Source: Xylaria sp. FL1777 (taxonomy: Eukaryota > Ascomycota > Sordariomycetes > Xylariales > Xylariaceae). From it: 64,000 bases of DNA. Under the pieces are notes generated by a model. It did no database searches, was not told where the DNA came from, and was given only the letters and a program-made list of their open reading frames with translations. The position numbers were made by a program, and so were the translations under genes. The stretch is taken from NCBI GenBank assembly GCA_022578965.1, contig MU400574.1, positions 1 through 64,000 of the forward strand. The letters run 5' to 3'. Of the stretch, positions 22,973 to 34,619 are shown piece after piece (within the stretch, counting starts at the first letter, position 1; each line of letters begins with the position of its first letter).

Positions 22973-24819
22973 ATGACGAAGCTCACAAATTACATCGCTT
23001 TCGTGGATCCAGAGACTGGCTTCGACCAGATTGGGCACCTGGATATTGAGAAGAATACAATACAGCCATTGAGCTTTCTTTCTGGGACTCCAGTCAAGAA
23101 CCTTTACCAGGTAATTGAAGCAGGGTCGCCAACGAAGTTAGCAGCCACTGGGTCGCCAATTTCAGGAGAGTTGGTCAAGATCCTGCCTCCAATATCCGGT
23201 CGTGATGTGTTGGCAGTTGGCAAAAATTATATAGAGCACGCTAAGGAATTCAACAGCTCCGGTTACGACAGCTCGGACAAGGTTGATCGTCCAACTCACC
23301 CCGTGATATTTACCAAGAGGGCAACTTCGATCATCGCCAACCACGAAGATATCCTGCTGCACGAGCACTTCACCTCAACAGCCGATTACGAAGGCGAAAT
23401 TGGTGTCATCATCGGCAAACAAGGATTTCGTATTAAAGAGCAAGATGCTTGGCAATACGTATGGGGCTACACTATTATCAACGACGTCACTGCCCGGGAG
23501 AGGCAACGGGATCATAAACAATTCTTTATCGGCAAGTCAGCTGATACCTACTGTCCTATCGTAAGAAACTTCGATGCCGAATCTCAAATGTTATCCCTAT
23601 CCTATTTTTTCGATGCTTGGAATCTCACTACCAGTAGGGTCCCATAGCAGTGCCGAAAGAGGAACTTCCAATGACTTTAAGAGTCCAAACACATATAAAC
23701 GGCGAGGCTCGACAGGATTCAACGACAGAGGACCTAATCTTTCCCATACCTCAGCTCCTCGCTGTTATCTCCGCGGGACAGACTCTACAGCCCGGAGACT
23801 TACTAGCTACTGGAACTCCTGCTGGCGTGGGAATCGGAAAGCGGCCTCCGGTTTTTTTAAAACCTGGAGATGAAATATCCATTTCTGTTACGGGCCTTGG
23901 TACGCTAAAGAATAAGATCTCCCAGCCGGGGATAAGCAATATCACAATGCCTCGTGTCTGTACGGCTTCAGCGTTCGAATTAACAAATATCTCCAAGGTA
24001 TCTAGTAAAGGAGCCGGCCTGACAGTTCTAAACGGCAAGTCTCTCTCCTATCGGCATATCGGATCTAGAAGTGAGAATATGATCTTCGTCTATGGGTTAG
24101 GTGGGACAAAAGACTTTTGGACACCTCTTATTTCCATATTGTCTCTTGCAGACCACGCAACCCTTCATCTATACGACTTTGAAGGCCATGGACTAAGTCC
24201 TACTCATCCCCTGAGCCAGCTCACCATCGAATCCCTAGCTACCGATCTTGGGAGCATCTTCCAAGCAGCCAATATTTCCACCATGCGGCCCGCTACACTT
24301 TTTGCTCATTCCACGGGCTGCTTGGTCGCTATAAAGTTTGCCCTAGAAAACCCCGGGCTAGTGAAAAGGCTAGTTCTCATCAGTCCACCACCGTGTCCTT
24401 TGCCCGAAGACAGCCGCAACATGTTGTTTTCTCAGGCCGCTCTCGCACGGACGAGGGGCATAGCCGCTGTTGTAGATGCAACCATAAACCGAGGGATGTC
24501 CGAGTTCACCAAGAAGAACAATCCTCTTGCTGTCGCAGCCGCCCGCATAAGTCTGCTTAGCCAAGATCCAGAGGGCTATGCGAAAGCTTGCCACGGGTTT
24601 GCGGGAGCCACTGAACGTTTGGAGATTGAGAAGTTAAACGCCGATACCTTAATCATTACCGGCCGGGATGATGAGGTCGCGAACCCTATAGTCTGTCAAA
24701 AATACAGGGACATGGTTAGGAATTCACATCTCGTCGTGATAGAAAATGTTGGGCATTGGCCTGTCTTTGAGAATGTTGTGGGCGTCGCGAAAGCGGTCGA
24801 AGAAGTATTACTAAAGTAG
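22973..24819 (+). CDS. Fusion of fumarylacetoacetate-hydrolase-family domain and alpha/beta hydrolase, 2 exons, 589 aa
   Basis: Exon 1 is 22973-23560 and exon 2 is 23638-24819, phase 0. Residues 1 to about 290 form a FAH-family domain: GRDVLAVGKNYIEHAKE, metal-ligand acidic residues in DYEGEIGVIIG near 138 and in NDVTARERQ, and PGDLLATGTPAGVG. After a linker of about 55 residues an alpha/beta hydrolase begins near 345: oxyanion region YGLGGTKDFW, nucleophile elbow AHSTG with Ser near 420, acid in TGRDDEV near 539 and histidine in NVGHWP near 568. The second domain resembles 3-oxoadipate enol-lactonase-like hydrolases. Both domains are complete and no stop separates them. FAH enzymes act on C-C bonds of oxo-acids and the hydrolase may act on a lactone or ester of the same route. 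That is inference. Confidence 0.85.
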
Positions 24820-25269
24820 TGGGAGCAATACAGATGGCGTGTGAACAAACTAGTAGCATACATGATTGACCACTACATGGCTATATGTTGGTTCAGGATA
24901 AGCCAGTAAGTCTGGGGTTAAATTCACGGACTTTACACAATATCTAGCTAAAATCAGAATTGGTAGTCATAATTCTCGAGAAAGATTTATTACGTTTTAC
25001 TTTACTAACACTTTGCTTTAACATACCATAAGATGAATTTCTAAAGAAGCATATAAATAAGCCTGCTTTTATATGCAAGTATAAATCTGCAGTCCTTCCT
25101 TTTATAAGCCATGCTACCCAGTTTATTGCCCAGCGCCTAGGCTGTTTAAAGATAACCCTCTGGGTTCACTAGATAGTATGGAGCTCTGATCATCTCAACA
25201 CGGGAATTTACTTTAGTTATGAATTATAGCAAAAGCACAGCTACACTAATAAGAAGAGGTATACGAGGT

Positions 25270-25344
25270 GATGGAGGCACGCCTAGTGTGGGTCTACTAA
25301 TTAGGAGCTAGGTTCGATTCCTAACACACTAGGTCCACTCCATC
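25270..25344. repeat. Nested inverted repeats with a tRNA-like T-arm
   Basis: Outer arms GATGGAG (25270-25276) and CTCCATC (25338-25344); inner arms CCTAGTGTG (25282-25290) and CACACTAGG (25325-25333). The loop contains TAGG-TTCGATT-CCTA (25309-25323), which copies the T-stem/T-loop and B-box pattern of a tRNA. The 34-nt loop is too short for a whole tRNA, because D and anticodon arms are not both present. It could be a tRNA remnant, a SINE fragment or a structured RNA. Confidence 0.6.
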
Positions 25345-25720
25345 CCATCTACAACTACAATACATTCACACAATGGCAAAGCCTGACACCACACCACCAT
25401 GCCTACCTCCTCTACATGAGGTACGCAGCAGTCACCTGAATTAGATTCAAAACTCTCCGTTAGGAGCTGAGGCGCACTCGACCAATGGATAACCTAACAA
25501 CACCGGCGATTGAAGTGTAAATAATCATATAGAACCCTCCTTGCGCTATTAAGCGCTGTAGCTCAACTATACAGCAAACAACTCACACATTCACAGTAAG
25601 ATACACGCCACACAGCAAGCCTGGAGTGCTTGTGACCCTTGACTTATCAAACACAACACAGGAGCCCAAGGTTATTACAGACTAAAAGATACAAATTATA
25701 AGATATATCTATCAAGTCAT

Positions 25721-25746
25721 GTCTCAAGTCTCAAGTCTCAAGTCTC
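25721..25746. repeat. Tandem GTCTCAA repeat
   Basis: Three perfect 7-bp units and a partial fourth, about 80 bp from the stop codon of the calponin-homology gene. Simple tandem repeat. Confidence 0.8.
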
Positions 25747-25824
25747 CCCATGTCTAGACTAGCCCCAACCAATCCCCACCCCTCTCCAAACTCCCCATCA
25801 AACCAATCCCACAATTAGGTCAAT

Positions 25825-27973
25825 TCAAGGTCGATGAGGCAGAGGCCGGGGCCCGACAATCTGTCTTCGACCGGCGCCAATTCCGGCGGTGCCTCTGTTC
25901 TGGGAATCACCACCCGTATACCCAGCCCACTGAGAGACATCCCAGCGTCCACCGATTCCGCCTCCGATACCGTCGACGCCATCGCCAGAGCGGACGGCCT
26001 GCGCCGTCTCCTTCTGTGCTTCCTCCCACTCGCGCTGGCGCTGGCGCTCGAGCTCCATCTCGCGTTCGAGCAGGGACTTGCTCGCCCACCCACCAATCTT
26101 AGTCTTGTTCTGCGACTGCGCGCGGCGCTTGTCTTCGCCGTCGCGTTCTGCTGTGGAGTCTAGTTCACGTGAGTACGACTGCTGTGGTGCCTGTCGCACG
26201 GGCGCTGGGTTGGAAGCGAGATATCGATCTGTACGACCGGTGGCCTGGGGAACTGGAAGTGGTCGTGAGAAGGGGATAGAACCACTTGATGTCACTGGAA
26301 CGGGTAGGGGCCTAGCCTCCCCAGTTCGTTGGGCCTCGATGGGTGCCGAAGAAGATGGCGTTTCGCCGGTACGATGGGATTTGATAGAAGCTACGGCGGG
26401 ATCCGGTAACGGACGTGGTGATACTTGAGGTACTGTCTCCTGCTGCCCCTGTGCTTGATGATGACTCCACTGTGCGCGTAGGTAATCTCTCTCGTCACGG
26501 GGCCTCCAGGAGTCTTGCCTACTAGGTGGCCTCTCCGGTTTATTTGGCCGACTGTGAGAACGTGTTCGGCTCTTCGACCTATTTCGCCCAGGCGAGCGTC
26601 TTTGTCGCTCTTCCTCATACTCATGCTCCCTCTGACGTGCAAGCTCCAATTCTCTTAGCTGCTTGCCATAATCCCCTTCCCCGGTTCTTTGGGACGCCAG
26701 CTTCTGCTCGACTCGGTACTGGCTAAGGAGCTGACCACGCAAGCGACTGTCATTCGGACTACGTGTCCGCTTCCGCTCCTCGGCCAGTCTTGCTTCGGCC
26801 GCCTCCTCTTCCTTCCGCCTCTTCTCTTCTACGAGTCTCCACTGTCGTTCCTCTTCTTCCCACTTCAATTTTTCCTCCTCCGTCTTACGCTTTTCCTCAG
26901 CTCGTAGTCGTCTTGTCTCCGCTTCCCATTTCTGGTCTTCGTCCCGTTGCGCACGTTTCTCTTCGGCTTCGAATTCGGCTATGCGCCTACGCTCTTCCTC
27001 TTCCATCTGCAGCCTTTGCTGTTCTTCCTGCTCTTTTAATTTACGCTCCTTCTCTGCCCGAGATGGTACGCGGGGGCTGGCACTAGTGATCTGTCGTCGC
27101 CCCCCAAAGGCGATTCCGAGGTTCCCTTGGCTGGCACCGCCCATGTATCCGTACTGGGCGATATTCCACGCCGGGTTAGTAACCCCCTCATGATCTTTCC
27201 TGCTCCAGCTCGACACAGTGGGTGAGCCAACTCGATCGTTCGTGGGGCTCCTCGCAGGACTCCAGCGACCCGAAGAATCACCTGTCCCCGCAGCTACCAG
27301 TCCCGAACGTGAACTGTACGTGGGCGATGTGGCGCTCACGTTGGATAATCCTCGATTCCTGGGCGTGCTCTGCCCGCCCGTAGCTTGTGGGCTTAGCACT
27401 CCCCGACTCTTGGGCCCTATGAGGCTGGGGAAGGCGTCGGGATTGACAGCGTGGGCAGCGCGTGAGAAGGCTCCGATGCATTGTAGGACCTGGGCCGGAT
27501 CCTTTTGCTCGTAGAGATCGACGGTGAGGAACATGTCATGTTCCTGTAGATTGAGGGGAGGGGATTGGCAGGCTCGGAGGAAGTGCGAAATATTCTCCAT
27601 TTGAACGAAAGGCATAGAAGATTGCTTGAACTTAACCCCCTGCGGTCCAATAGCCATGTTGACGAGCCTGTCGTGTTTGATGTTAGTTAATTACTAAATA
27701 CCGTACCGACCTAACATGCATAATAGTTCAGATCTCCAACATAGAGGATACTACCAAGCGCACTGCCAAGTGCCGGTCATATAGCACATAAGTTTCTGAG
27801 ACTCACTTGCAAAGCGCGACACCATCCTTGAGGCCCTCCAAGAGGTCAGTAGAGCACAGACTGGTCCCCAAGATACCTTCTATCCAAGACCGAGCCTCGG
27901 CGGCGGCGGCGGGGGTGTATTTTTCAAGGCGCAGCTTTCTCAGGTCCTTGTCTAAAGAGGACACCGACGCCAT
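25825..27973 (-). CDS. Calponin-homology domain protein with long coiled coil, 2 exons, 669 aa
   Basis: Exon 1 is 27973-27807 and exon 2 is 27667-25825; the donor GTGAGT and acceptor CAG join in phase (CK|LVNM). The first ~135 residues form a calponin-homology domain (ARSWIEGILG, LKDGVALCKLVN, FVQMENISHFLRAC, DLYEQKDPAQVLQCI) of the calponin/transgelin type, which binds F-actin. Residues about 140-255 are low-complexity Ser/Pro/Gly-rich. About 255-360 is a highly charged Glu/Arg/Lys coiled coil. A Pro-rich, disordered tail with a second short charged stretch follows (about 545-570). Fungal transgelins such as yeast Scp1 are far shorter, so the tail is an added scaffold-like region. Start context CACCATGG is good. 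Role inferred: actin cytoskeleton or endocytic patch organisation. Confidence 0.87.
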
Positions 27974-28945
27974 GGTGGTTGTACAAGTACCTAAGTAGAT
28001 AATGTAGAGACCTAGGTAATGGAGGATTGACGCCGGGGTTGTTTGTTTCTAGTAGCACCGGTGGCGAAGTTTAAGGAAGAATCGTTTGGTGCAATGGCGT
28101 GTTCTATTAGGGGCTCTGTGCGGACGAGGGATAGTGGTAGCTGCATTGACGTTGTCACGGCTTTTGATTCTGATTCTGATTCTGATTTTGATTTTCAGGG
28201 TTATTTTTGAAAAAGGACTATCCCTGTCGTTGTCGCTATCGTTGTCGTCGTCGTCGTCGTCGTCGTTGTTACTATTGTTAAGGAAATGAGTCTAATGTAG
28301 ATGTGCCTGAACGACACGACCCGACCCGACCCGACTGAGGGACAGCGGGACAGCAGCAGTTGATTATAGTTGTACAACAGCGATAGCAACAGCAAAAGAA
28401 ACAGTGGTGGCGTTGCGTCACCAATTGTCGATCATCAACGATTTGCATAAGCATCCAGACTCGACTTTGTAAATTGATAGGTCTTCGACTAGGTGACGAG
28501 GTCAGTGGCGCGTAGTTAGAAATACAGTTGTCAAAAGTCAAGGGGCAGAGGAATTGCGGATGTGTGGGGCTAGAGGGGATGCACCACCGACGTGTCGTGC
28601 AAGATGAGATATCTACCGACCTAGGTACCTAGTGGTCTAGACTACCGGTATATGTATACTAGATGATGGAGGATAATTTATAAGAGACGCATACCTACCT
28701 ATATCGGTACGATAAATGCTAGGTACTAGTCTACCTACATGGTACCTACCTATACTTACGTCAATGGACATCGAGAGGGGTTATACAGTTGTGGCTTGGG
28801 GAGCAGCTTACCTTATAATGTGGCTGTGTATACTTAAGGTGTTGAATAACTACCCAATGCTACGTAATATACTCGGTACATAATATAATAGTTAATCAAC
28901 AATGATAAAAAGACGCTGCCTTCCACGGTACACACTCGCATAATC
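27974..28945. other. Divergent intergenic region rich in simple repeats
   Basis: Promoter space between the calponin-homology gene (left) and the complex I assembly gene (right). It contains several microsatellites and many CTACCTA/TAGGTA motifs around 28610-28760. No gene seen. Confidence 0.65.
28166..28336. repeat. Cluster of microsatellites
   Basis: GATTCT/GATTTT hexamers at about 28166-28195, a GTC run at about 28242-28267 and CCGAC pentamers at about 28318-28336. They create artificial long frames on both strands that I do not treat as coding. Confidence 0.8.
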
Positions 28946-29733
28946 ATGTCACTCAAACAAACCAGTCCCATCCTCAAAGCCTGGTATCAATGGAAATCAT
29001 TACGCCTACCATGGCGGAAACGGTTTCTTGTTGGTGAGTTTCAAGACATGAACACGTACAGACCACCCCCCCCTCTCTCCCTCGCTTTCCCGTCGTTTTC
29101 TCGCCCCCTCCACCCAGCCAGATAATAGTCGACGTGCCAGCTGGGCAGGAGGCTCCGACAAATCTATACTCACACAACCCTCTTGCAGGTCGAGACCCGC
29201 AAGGAAACACATACTACGAGCTCCGACAACCTCGTGGCGACGCCCCTGAAAGCGCGCCGTACCGACGGCTGGTGCACTACCCGCGGTCGACCCCATACAG
29301 CGAAGTGAAGGTGCCGCCAGCATGGCACCAATGGTTGCGGCACCAGCGAATAGATGCACCGAGCATGGCGGAGCAGGTGTCGGAGCTGCAGCGCCAGGCG
29401 CGCATGAAGATTCTCGCGGCAGAGGCTGATGCGCGGTGGGAGGCGAAACCGAGTGTGCTGGACATGCCGCCCACAAAAACAGCAAATCGGCTGCCGGGTT
29501 CAGACGAGAGAGCATCGAAGAGCGATAGACAAACGCGCGGGGCGGCTGATGAAGACGAAGTAGAGATACAGGAAGCGATACGAGAAGATGCGCTTGCTCA
29601 CCCGGGGAAGACGAGTTCGCCGCAGACAAAGCCAATCGCAGACCCGTGGAAGCGACCGCAAACGGGTGTACCGGGTGAGACGTGGCAGCCCCAAGCCTGG
29701 ACACCAACACCGACACCAGCCGGTAAGCGGTAG
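28946..29733 (+). CDS. NDUFAF2-like mitochondrial complex I assembly factor, 2 exons, 210 aa
   Basis: Exon 1 is 28946-29033 and exon 2 is 29189-29733; the 155-nt intron (GTGAGT...TTGCAG) joins phase 1. Splicing gives the family's usual start: ILKAWYQWKSLRLPWRKRF, then GRDPQGNTYYEL, RRLVHYPRSTPYSEVKVPP and AWHQWLRHQRIDAPSM. This is the B17.2-like/NDUFAF2 fold, related to the NDUFA12 subunit. It helps assemble NADH:ubiquinone oxidoreductase in the mitochondrial matrix. After about residue 115 the tail is polar and probably disordered (longer than in the animal protein). A large opposite-strand frame (29006-29812) is an artefact of this GC-rich exon. Without splicing the N-terminal helix would be lost. 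Confidence 0.9.
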
Positions 29734-30401
29734 AGACGCACGATCCAGCAGAGTCATTCCCTGTCCGGTGGCATTCAGGTTTGGATGTAAAATTAGACTT
29801 GTACAATATCACCTATGTAGTATCGGTAGGTACATGCCCATCAGTTCACCACCCGCTAGATTACTACCTGCCTGTGGTGTACTGCTGCATTCGCAGGCAA
29901 CATGTGTATACGTAGGTGTATAAAGACACCAACACCACATGCAGTATCTCGGGTATAGATTCAACTGTGTGCCACCGGAGCAGACTAATGGCAGCCCCTT
30001 CTTAATGCCAGCGTATAATTCGTACTTGCGTGGCCACGACATGGCAAATGTCACGGCGCCTAAATATCGTCCTGGGCGACTCCACGAGGAACGCCCCCCG
30101 GCTGTATAAATCCCAGATCAAACAAAAACCTCTTCCCAGCCACACATCTCGTACAGCAGTCCTTTTTTTCTGCTTCGACATACTCTTTCTTGAACAATCC
30201 AATCAACCACACAGAGCATCTCCTAGAGATTGGGCAGCAAAACAAGCCATACAAAGTATTGTGTAGTTTGTTTACCTTCCGTCCCCATCACTGTACTTAC
30301 CATCACTGTACTTACCATCACTCCGTAGCCGTCATAAATGACGTCTCAACATCTAGCATGTCGTAAGCATTCCTAGACACGCCCAAACGCACGTGGGAAA
30401 A
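29734..30401. other. Intergenic, convergent gene ends
   Basis: No gene. A 15-bp direct repeat CATCACTGTACTTAC occurs twice in tandem at 30286-30315 with a partial third copy. Confidence 0.65.
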
Positions 30402-32568
30402 TCACGAACCTCCATCCTCGTCCATGACGTCTTCTTCACTCTCCGTCCCAATACTCTCCGCGATCGCTTCCGCAAGCCACGCGAGTCTAGCATCTGACAG
30501 CTCGAGAGCAGCCCTCGCCTGAAGCTCCGAGTCGCTGAAGCTTTTCCCCCGACCGCGAGTCTTCTTCTTGTTGATCTTGTCCCGACGCGCTTCGATGCCC
30601 CTCAACACAGTCTTAGTAAGATTCTCGCTAAAGCCTTCGTCTGTGTCTCCGTGCCGCCAGACCATCATCAGCAGATTCTCCAGCAGGAGGGACATCTTTG
30701 CATTATCCTCCACCTCAATCGTATTAGCAGGGTAAGGCAGGAAGCAGCGTTCAAGGATGGCGGGGGAGATCCCCCCTTGTTCAAACTTGACACGGTCGAC
30801 CCTACGAGGGCTCGGCGTGCCGGATGGCATGAAAAGGAAGAGCACGCCTTGCAACATCTCGATCTGCTGATCAACTCGTAACGCCGAAGTCGAGCTGTTA
30901 ATGAACGAGGAGAAGACGGATAGGGGGAGCTCCTTAATCTTCTGCTCAAACTTATTGTATAGGGTCGAGAAATCGACAAGGGGGGCATCATGCAAACTGT
31001 AGCACAAGTACGAGACCTCGTATACTAGAATGAGCTTGGTGTGTCGGTCGATACGGTTAAAGAACATAAACTTACCAGGGAAAACAAGCGTTGGCGCAGG
31101 GGTATAGTTTCGCCACAGGCTGACTCAAAAACTGCTTCGTCTTCTAAGGTCGAAGACGTCGTCGTTGTCGTTGTCGTCTTCTTCTTTTGCGGCGTCGGTG
31201 GTTCCGAGGTTTGTGAAGAGTACACAGACTCGTCATCGAGATATCCCCCATATTCGCCCTTGTCGATATTCATATTTCCCCGTTTCCGCTTGTTTATCGT
31301 ATGTTGCTGAGGCAGTGATCTGATTTTATGTTCGCGATGCCAGACTTCCTGAAAAACAGAGGTGGAGGATGTGTTGCCATCTGCAAATATCGCCTTCATA
31401 ATCCACATAATCACGTCGGTTGTGCGACCAGATCGCTGGGTAACATAAGAGGCAAGAATAGAGGTTCGGAGTAAGGGCATATCGACATTGCCGTTTTCTG
31501 TGTCCAACCTATACCGCTCTTGAAGGTCTTTCTCTAGAAGATCCAGCATGAAATCAAGCCATCGACTCCACCATTGCCATCGTTCAGGGTATAAGACGCT
31601 ACAATTAAAGGCCCATCCCACGACGCCGAAGAAATCGCGACCGCGCTGCCAGACGCTATCGCCCCCGTGTCGAGGGGATAATCGCACCAAGCCGCGTTTG
31701 TCGGCGTCCAGATAACTACCATTACTCTCGAGTGCGGCGATGCGGAGGTGTTGGTCCAAGTCGGATGTCGCATTCGTACCGAAAAGGACGGACTCTTTGA
31801 ATCCAGCGTTTATAGGGCCAAATACGGCCAGTAGGTCTCGCAGGTATGCCAGAGATTGGAGGCTGATCTGTGGCCAGTCTGGTTCTTTCGGTCGCGTGGT
31901 GAAGTCTGGGTGGACGATGAGGGAGCATAGGAGGGAGATCTGGCTTGGAGGAGGACAGAAGGCGGGAACTTGGGGGTTTGGGGGTCGAGTTGAGAGGAGA
32001 CTGTCGAGTAGAAAGATGGCCTGTCGTGCTGTGAAGACGAAGACAACGACAATGATAAGTAAGTGGTAAATTCTCAGGCACGGTAGTGGTGGCATGTGAT
32101 GAATGACGTCAGGAGATATGTGAACCACATACCGAGTGCTTCTTCGAGATACACGCGACAATGCTCTTTCAACTCAGTTGGCAATCCCCTTGCCCTGTGG
32201 TAATGTGGTATCTTATAGTCGTCATCACCATCATAGACATTGTCATCGGAATTGCCATCGGAGGCGAAGGCGGAGGCGGAGGCGGAGGCGATCTCTTCAT
32301 CCTCATCCCCTCTTCCTCCTCTTCCCCCTCTTGCTTTGGGGATCGCCTCCTGCGGGACGTCATCCGGGGAGGCAACTGCTGTCGAGGCAAATGAGGAGGT
32401 GGTGTGCAAAGATGAAAGAGGCGACGAGGTTGGGATTGGATTCGGATTCTTTGGGGTTGGCGTTGGCGTGCTGTTGGGTCGGGGCATCTCGGGCGAGCGA
32501 GGGTTGAGAGTGGGTTGGGGATCGCGCCGCGTCCAGATGTTAAAGGCGTTCCGAAAGATGTCCATCAT
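30402..32568 (-). CDS. Unrecognised fungal protein, 3 exons, 673 aa
   Basis: Proposed exons: 32568-32133, 32028-31076 and 31034-30402 (2022 nt, in frame). I do not recognise the family. Residues 1 to about 120 are Pro/Ser/Thr-rich and acidic. From about 125 (LPTELKEHCRVYLEEAL, then RQAIFLLDSLLST) to the end it is mostly helical and looks conserved (for example PPPSQISLLCSLIVHPDFTT and LAYLRDLLAVFGPINAGFKE), broken by a low-complexity insert (KKK plus a threonine run, about residues 430-445). The C-terminal part has an RGRGK basic patch and an acidic end. No signal peptide, membrane span or catalytic motif is seen. The second intron (31075-31035) is only 41 nt with an AAG acceptor. It is the weakest point; a frameshift or another splice site is possible there. 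Confidence 0.7.
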
Positions 32569-34619
32569 CAGTTGCTATTGACCTTAGATAAATACCTTGC
32601 CTCTACCTAGGTACTATGTATGTATGTACAGTACCTTAAGGTACAACATTGGTCAGCCACTTGTAGGTACTACGTTAAATATTAATATTGGGCAGAGCTA
32701 TTTGAATGTAGTAGGCAAGTACGTACTAGGTAGTATATATTATTGGGGGATTTAAATTAAGGACAATTAAGAGATACCTAGGTACTTACCTCTAGGTAGC
32801 CAAACAAATATACCTAGTATAGGTACTAACTTATTTTTGATTTCACTTATGTAATCAGCTACCTGCAAGGTTGCAAGTTAGTTCGGTAATTATATGTCTG
32901 CCCTTGTTTCCCAATAGGTACCTACCTGTATGTATCTAAAGGGAACCACCAACTGTTTTGAGGATATTATTATAATCTCGAGACCTCAGTTTCATAGTAG
33001 TAACTAGAGAAGGTTCTGTTCAAAGGATAAGACAGTAGTAGTATTGGTGTTATCGAGCCTCCGGTTTCCTTAAATCAAGGCGGATGCCTGCGCCTACGAT
33101 GGAAAATCCGGTCATATCCCCCTCCTGGGCTACCTTGTACGGAGAGCATGACTTAATTAAAGTGCATCGAGTTGAGACGAAGGCGTGTTTTAAATATTAG
33201 AAAGGAGTGTCTCCCTTCCCATTAGTAGCCCATCCGTTCCAGAAATTTGGAATGGCGGCAAACACTTGAACCTCCGCTAAGAATGAACCTTCACTTCACT
33301 TCGTCAATTGTAGCCGACAATGCCCTCCGCAATAGGACCTGTTCCCCTTTGCGTCCAAACTGATACTCTACGCCCAATGATGCCATCAATCCCAACTTCT
33401 ATCCTCATCGGTCGTCCTAACTCCACCTCCACTGAAGGTGTTTTTCCGCTCACTAATGCTCCAACTACCAGCTTCAATGAGAATGTGGCCCACGAAGGGC
33501 TCGTCGTAGCGGGTCTCGTCAAATCGCCAGTCTCGCTGCAGGAAGATATTCAGTAAAATACCAGCCATTAATTGATTCGGAGTCTAACTGTATCGTCACC
33601 AACAGGGGCTCTGCGGCTCTCGACTGAAACTCGCACGATGAGTCGGCCGTGAATACAGCGTGCGTAGCGAGTGGGTTCTCCTTGTTCCTGTTGTGGAAGA
33701 TGAGCCGGCCTGCCATTGGTATTGGGGAGGAACTAGTTCTGAATGGGGGTGGCCTCAATACAGCTAAGGCGCCGCCGGCAGAACTCCTAGAGTCATGATC
33801 GCCACACATGGTTTGATATTCCTGCCCTTCTCTGGAGCAACATATATGTGTAAGGAGGGATGACTGTAGCAAAGAACAGTAGAATGAGCCCGAAACTGCC
33901 ACCTTTAACTCCTAAAAGTAGGTTTAATGGATGTACCAGATGGCAAGAGAATAAGAGCGAGTACCGCAGGGTTCCTGTCTTTCGTTGACACCAAAGAATG
34001 CCCAATATTCCGAAGTGGCCATCAAGGTTCCCAGCGGCAACAACAAGAGCAACTTTTACTACAAAGCACCCCAGAAACAACAGAAAACTCAATTGCCTCT
34101 CAGACACAAAACTCCCTTATAAATAAAGGAGACAACTCAATGGCATTAAAATTTCTCTGGAAAGTTGGGCAAAGGGGTATACCGTATGAATGAAGTGTGA
34201 GAAGAAGCTTGGGCAGGCTTTTTGAGCAAGTTTGAGGTCGTTATAAGATCGAGGCCCACATAAAGGAGCACCAGATACAGACAACTTATGTATGTGCTGT
34301 GCTAATCCGCTAATCAGAAGGCGGGATGGAATGAGCGACCAAATAAGATTCCAGTGACGAGTACCGCTATTTCGGTTGACGTAATGCTGAGAACCTTGAT
34401 GTATCCGCCAGTGTGAAAGCTGAGATTGGTGCGACGGGTCGCTCTTCATCCAGGGCAAACACTACGGCCCACCCCATGTACATATTCCCAGGACGTCTCC
34501 TCTTCCTCTTCGTCTCTCTCGTTCATCTTTTCTGCCACATACCACGAAACCATCGTCTGGCGTTCTATAGCACGAGAAGAATATCAAGCCACCTTGAAAA
34601 TACCCGCCGGCCTCCCAAA
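32569..34619. other. Intergenic, about 2 kb
   Basis: The left part (32580-32960) is AT-rich with many TACCTAGG-like motifs. On the minus strand at 33304-33902 short overlapping frames (for example VEVELGRPMRIEVGIDGI and TQRGTGPIAEGIVGYN) look protein-like but have no clear family and no common frame; they may be a gene relic. No intact gene. Confidence 0.5.

Larger units (their letters stand above)
24820..25824. other. Intergenic, convergent gene ends
   Basis: No gene. It contains a nested stem-loop with a tRNA-like T-arm (25270-25344) and a short tandem repeat near the end of the next gene. Confidence 0.6.

Noticed and set aside
29006..29812. 268-codon minus-strand frame over the complex I assembly gene
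   Set aside because: It is the opposite strand of a real GC-rich exon; composition-biased, no family feature, while the plus strand gives a full NDUFAF2-type protein after splicing.
32136..32581. Plus-strand frames rich in Glu/Gly/Arg opposite exon 1 of the 673-residue protein
   Set aside because: Produced by trinucleotide-like repeats on the opposite strand of a better gene model.
33060..33115. MTGFSIVGAGI-like start resembling a FAD-monooxygenase N-terminus on the minus strand
   Set aside because: Only about 11 codons match; the dinucleotide-binding motif breaks off at once and no downstream monooxygenase sequence is visible.
34413..34619. In-frame N-terminal extension of the superoxide dismutase
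   Set aside because: Not a convincing mitochondrial presequence, poor start context, and the SOD family start matches the ATG at 34620. Probably 5' untranslated sequence.
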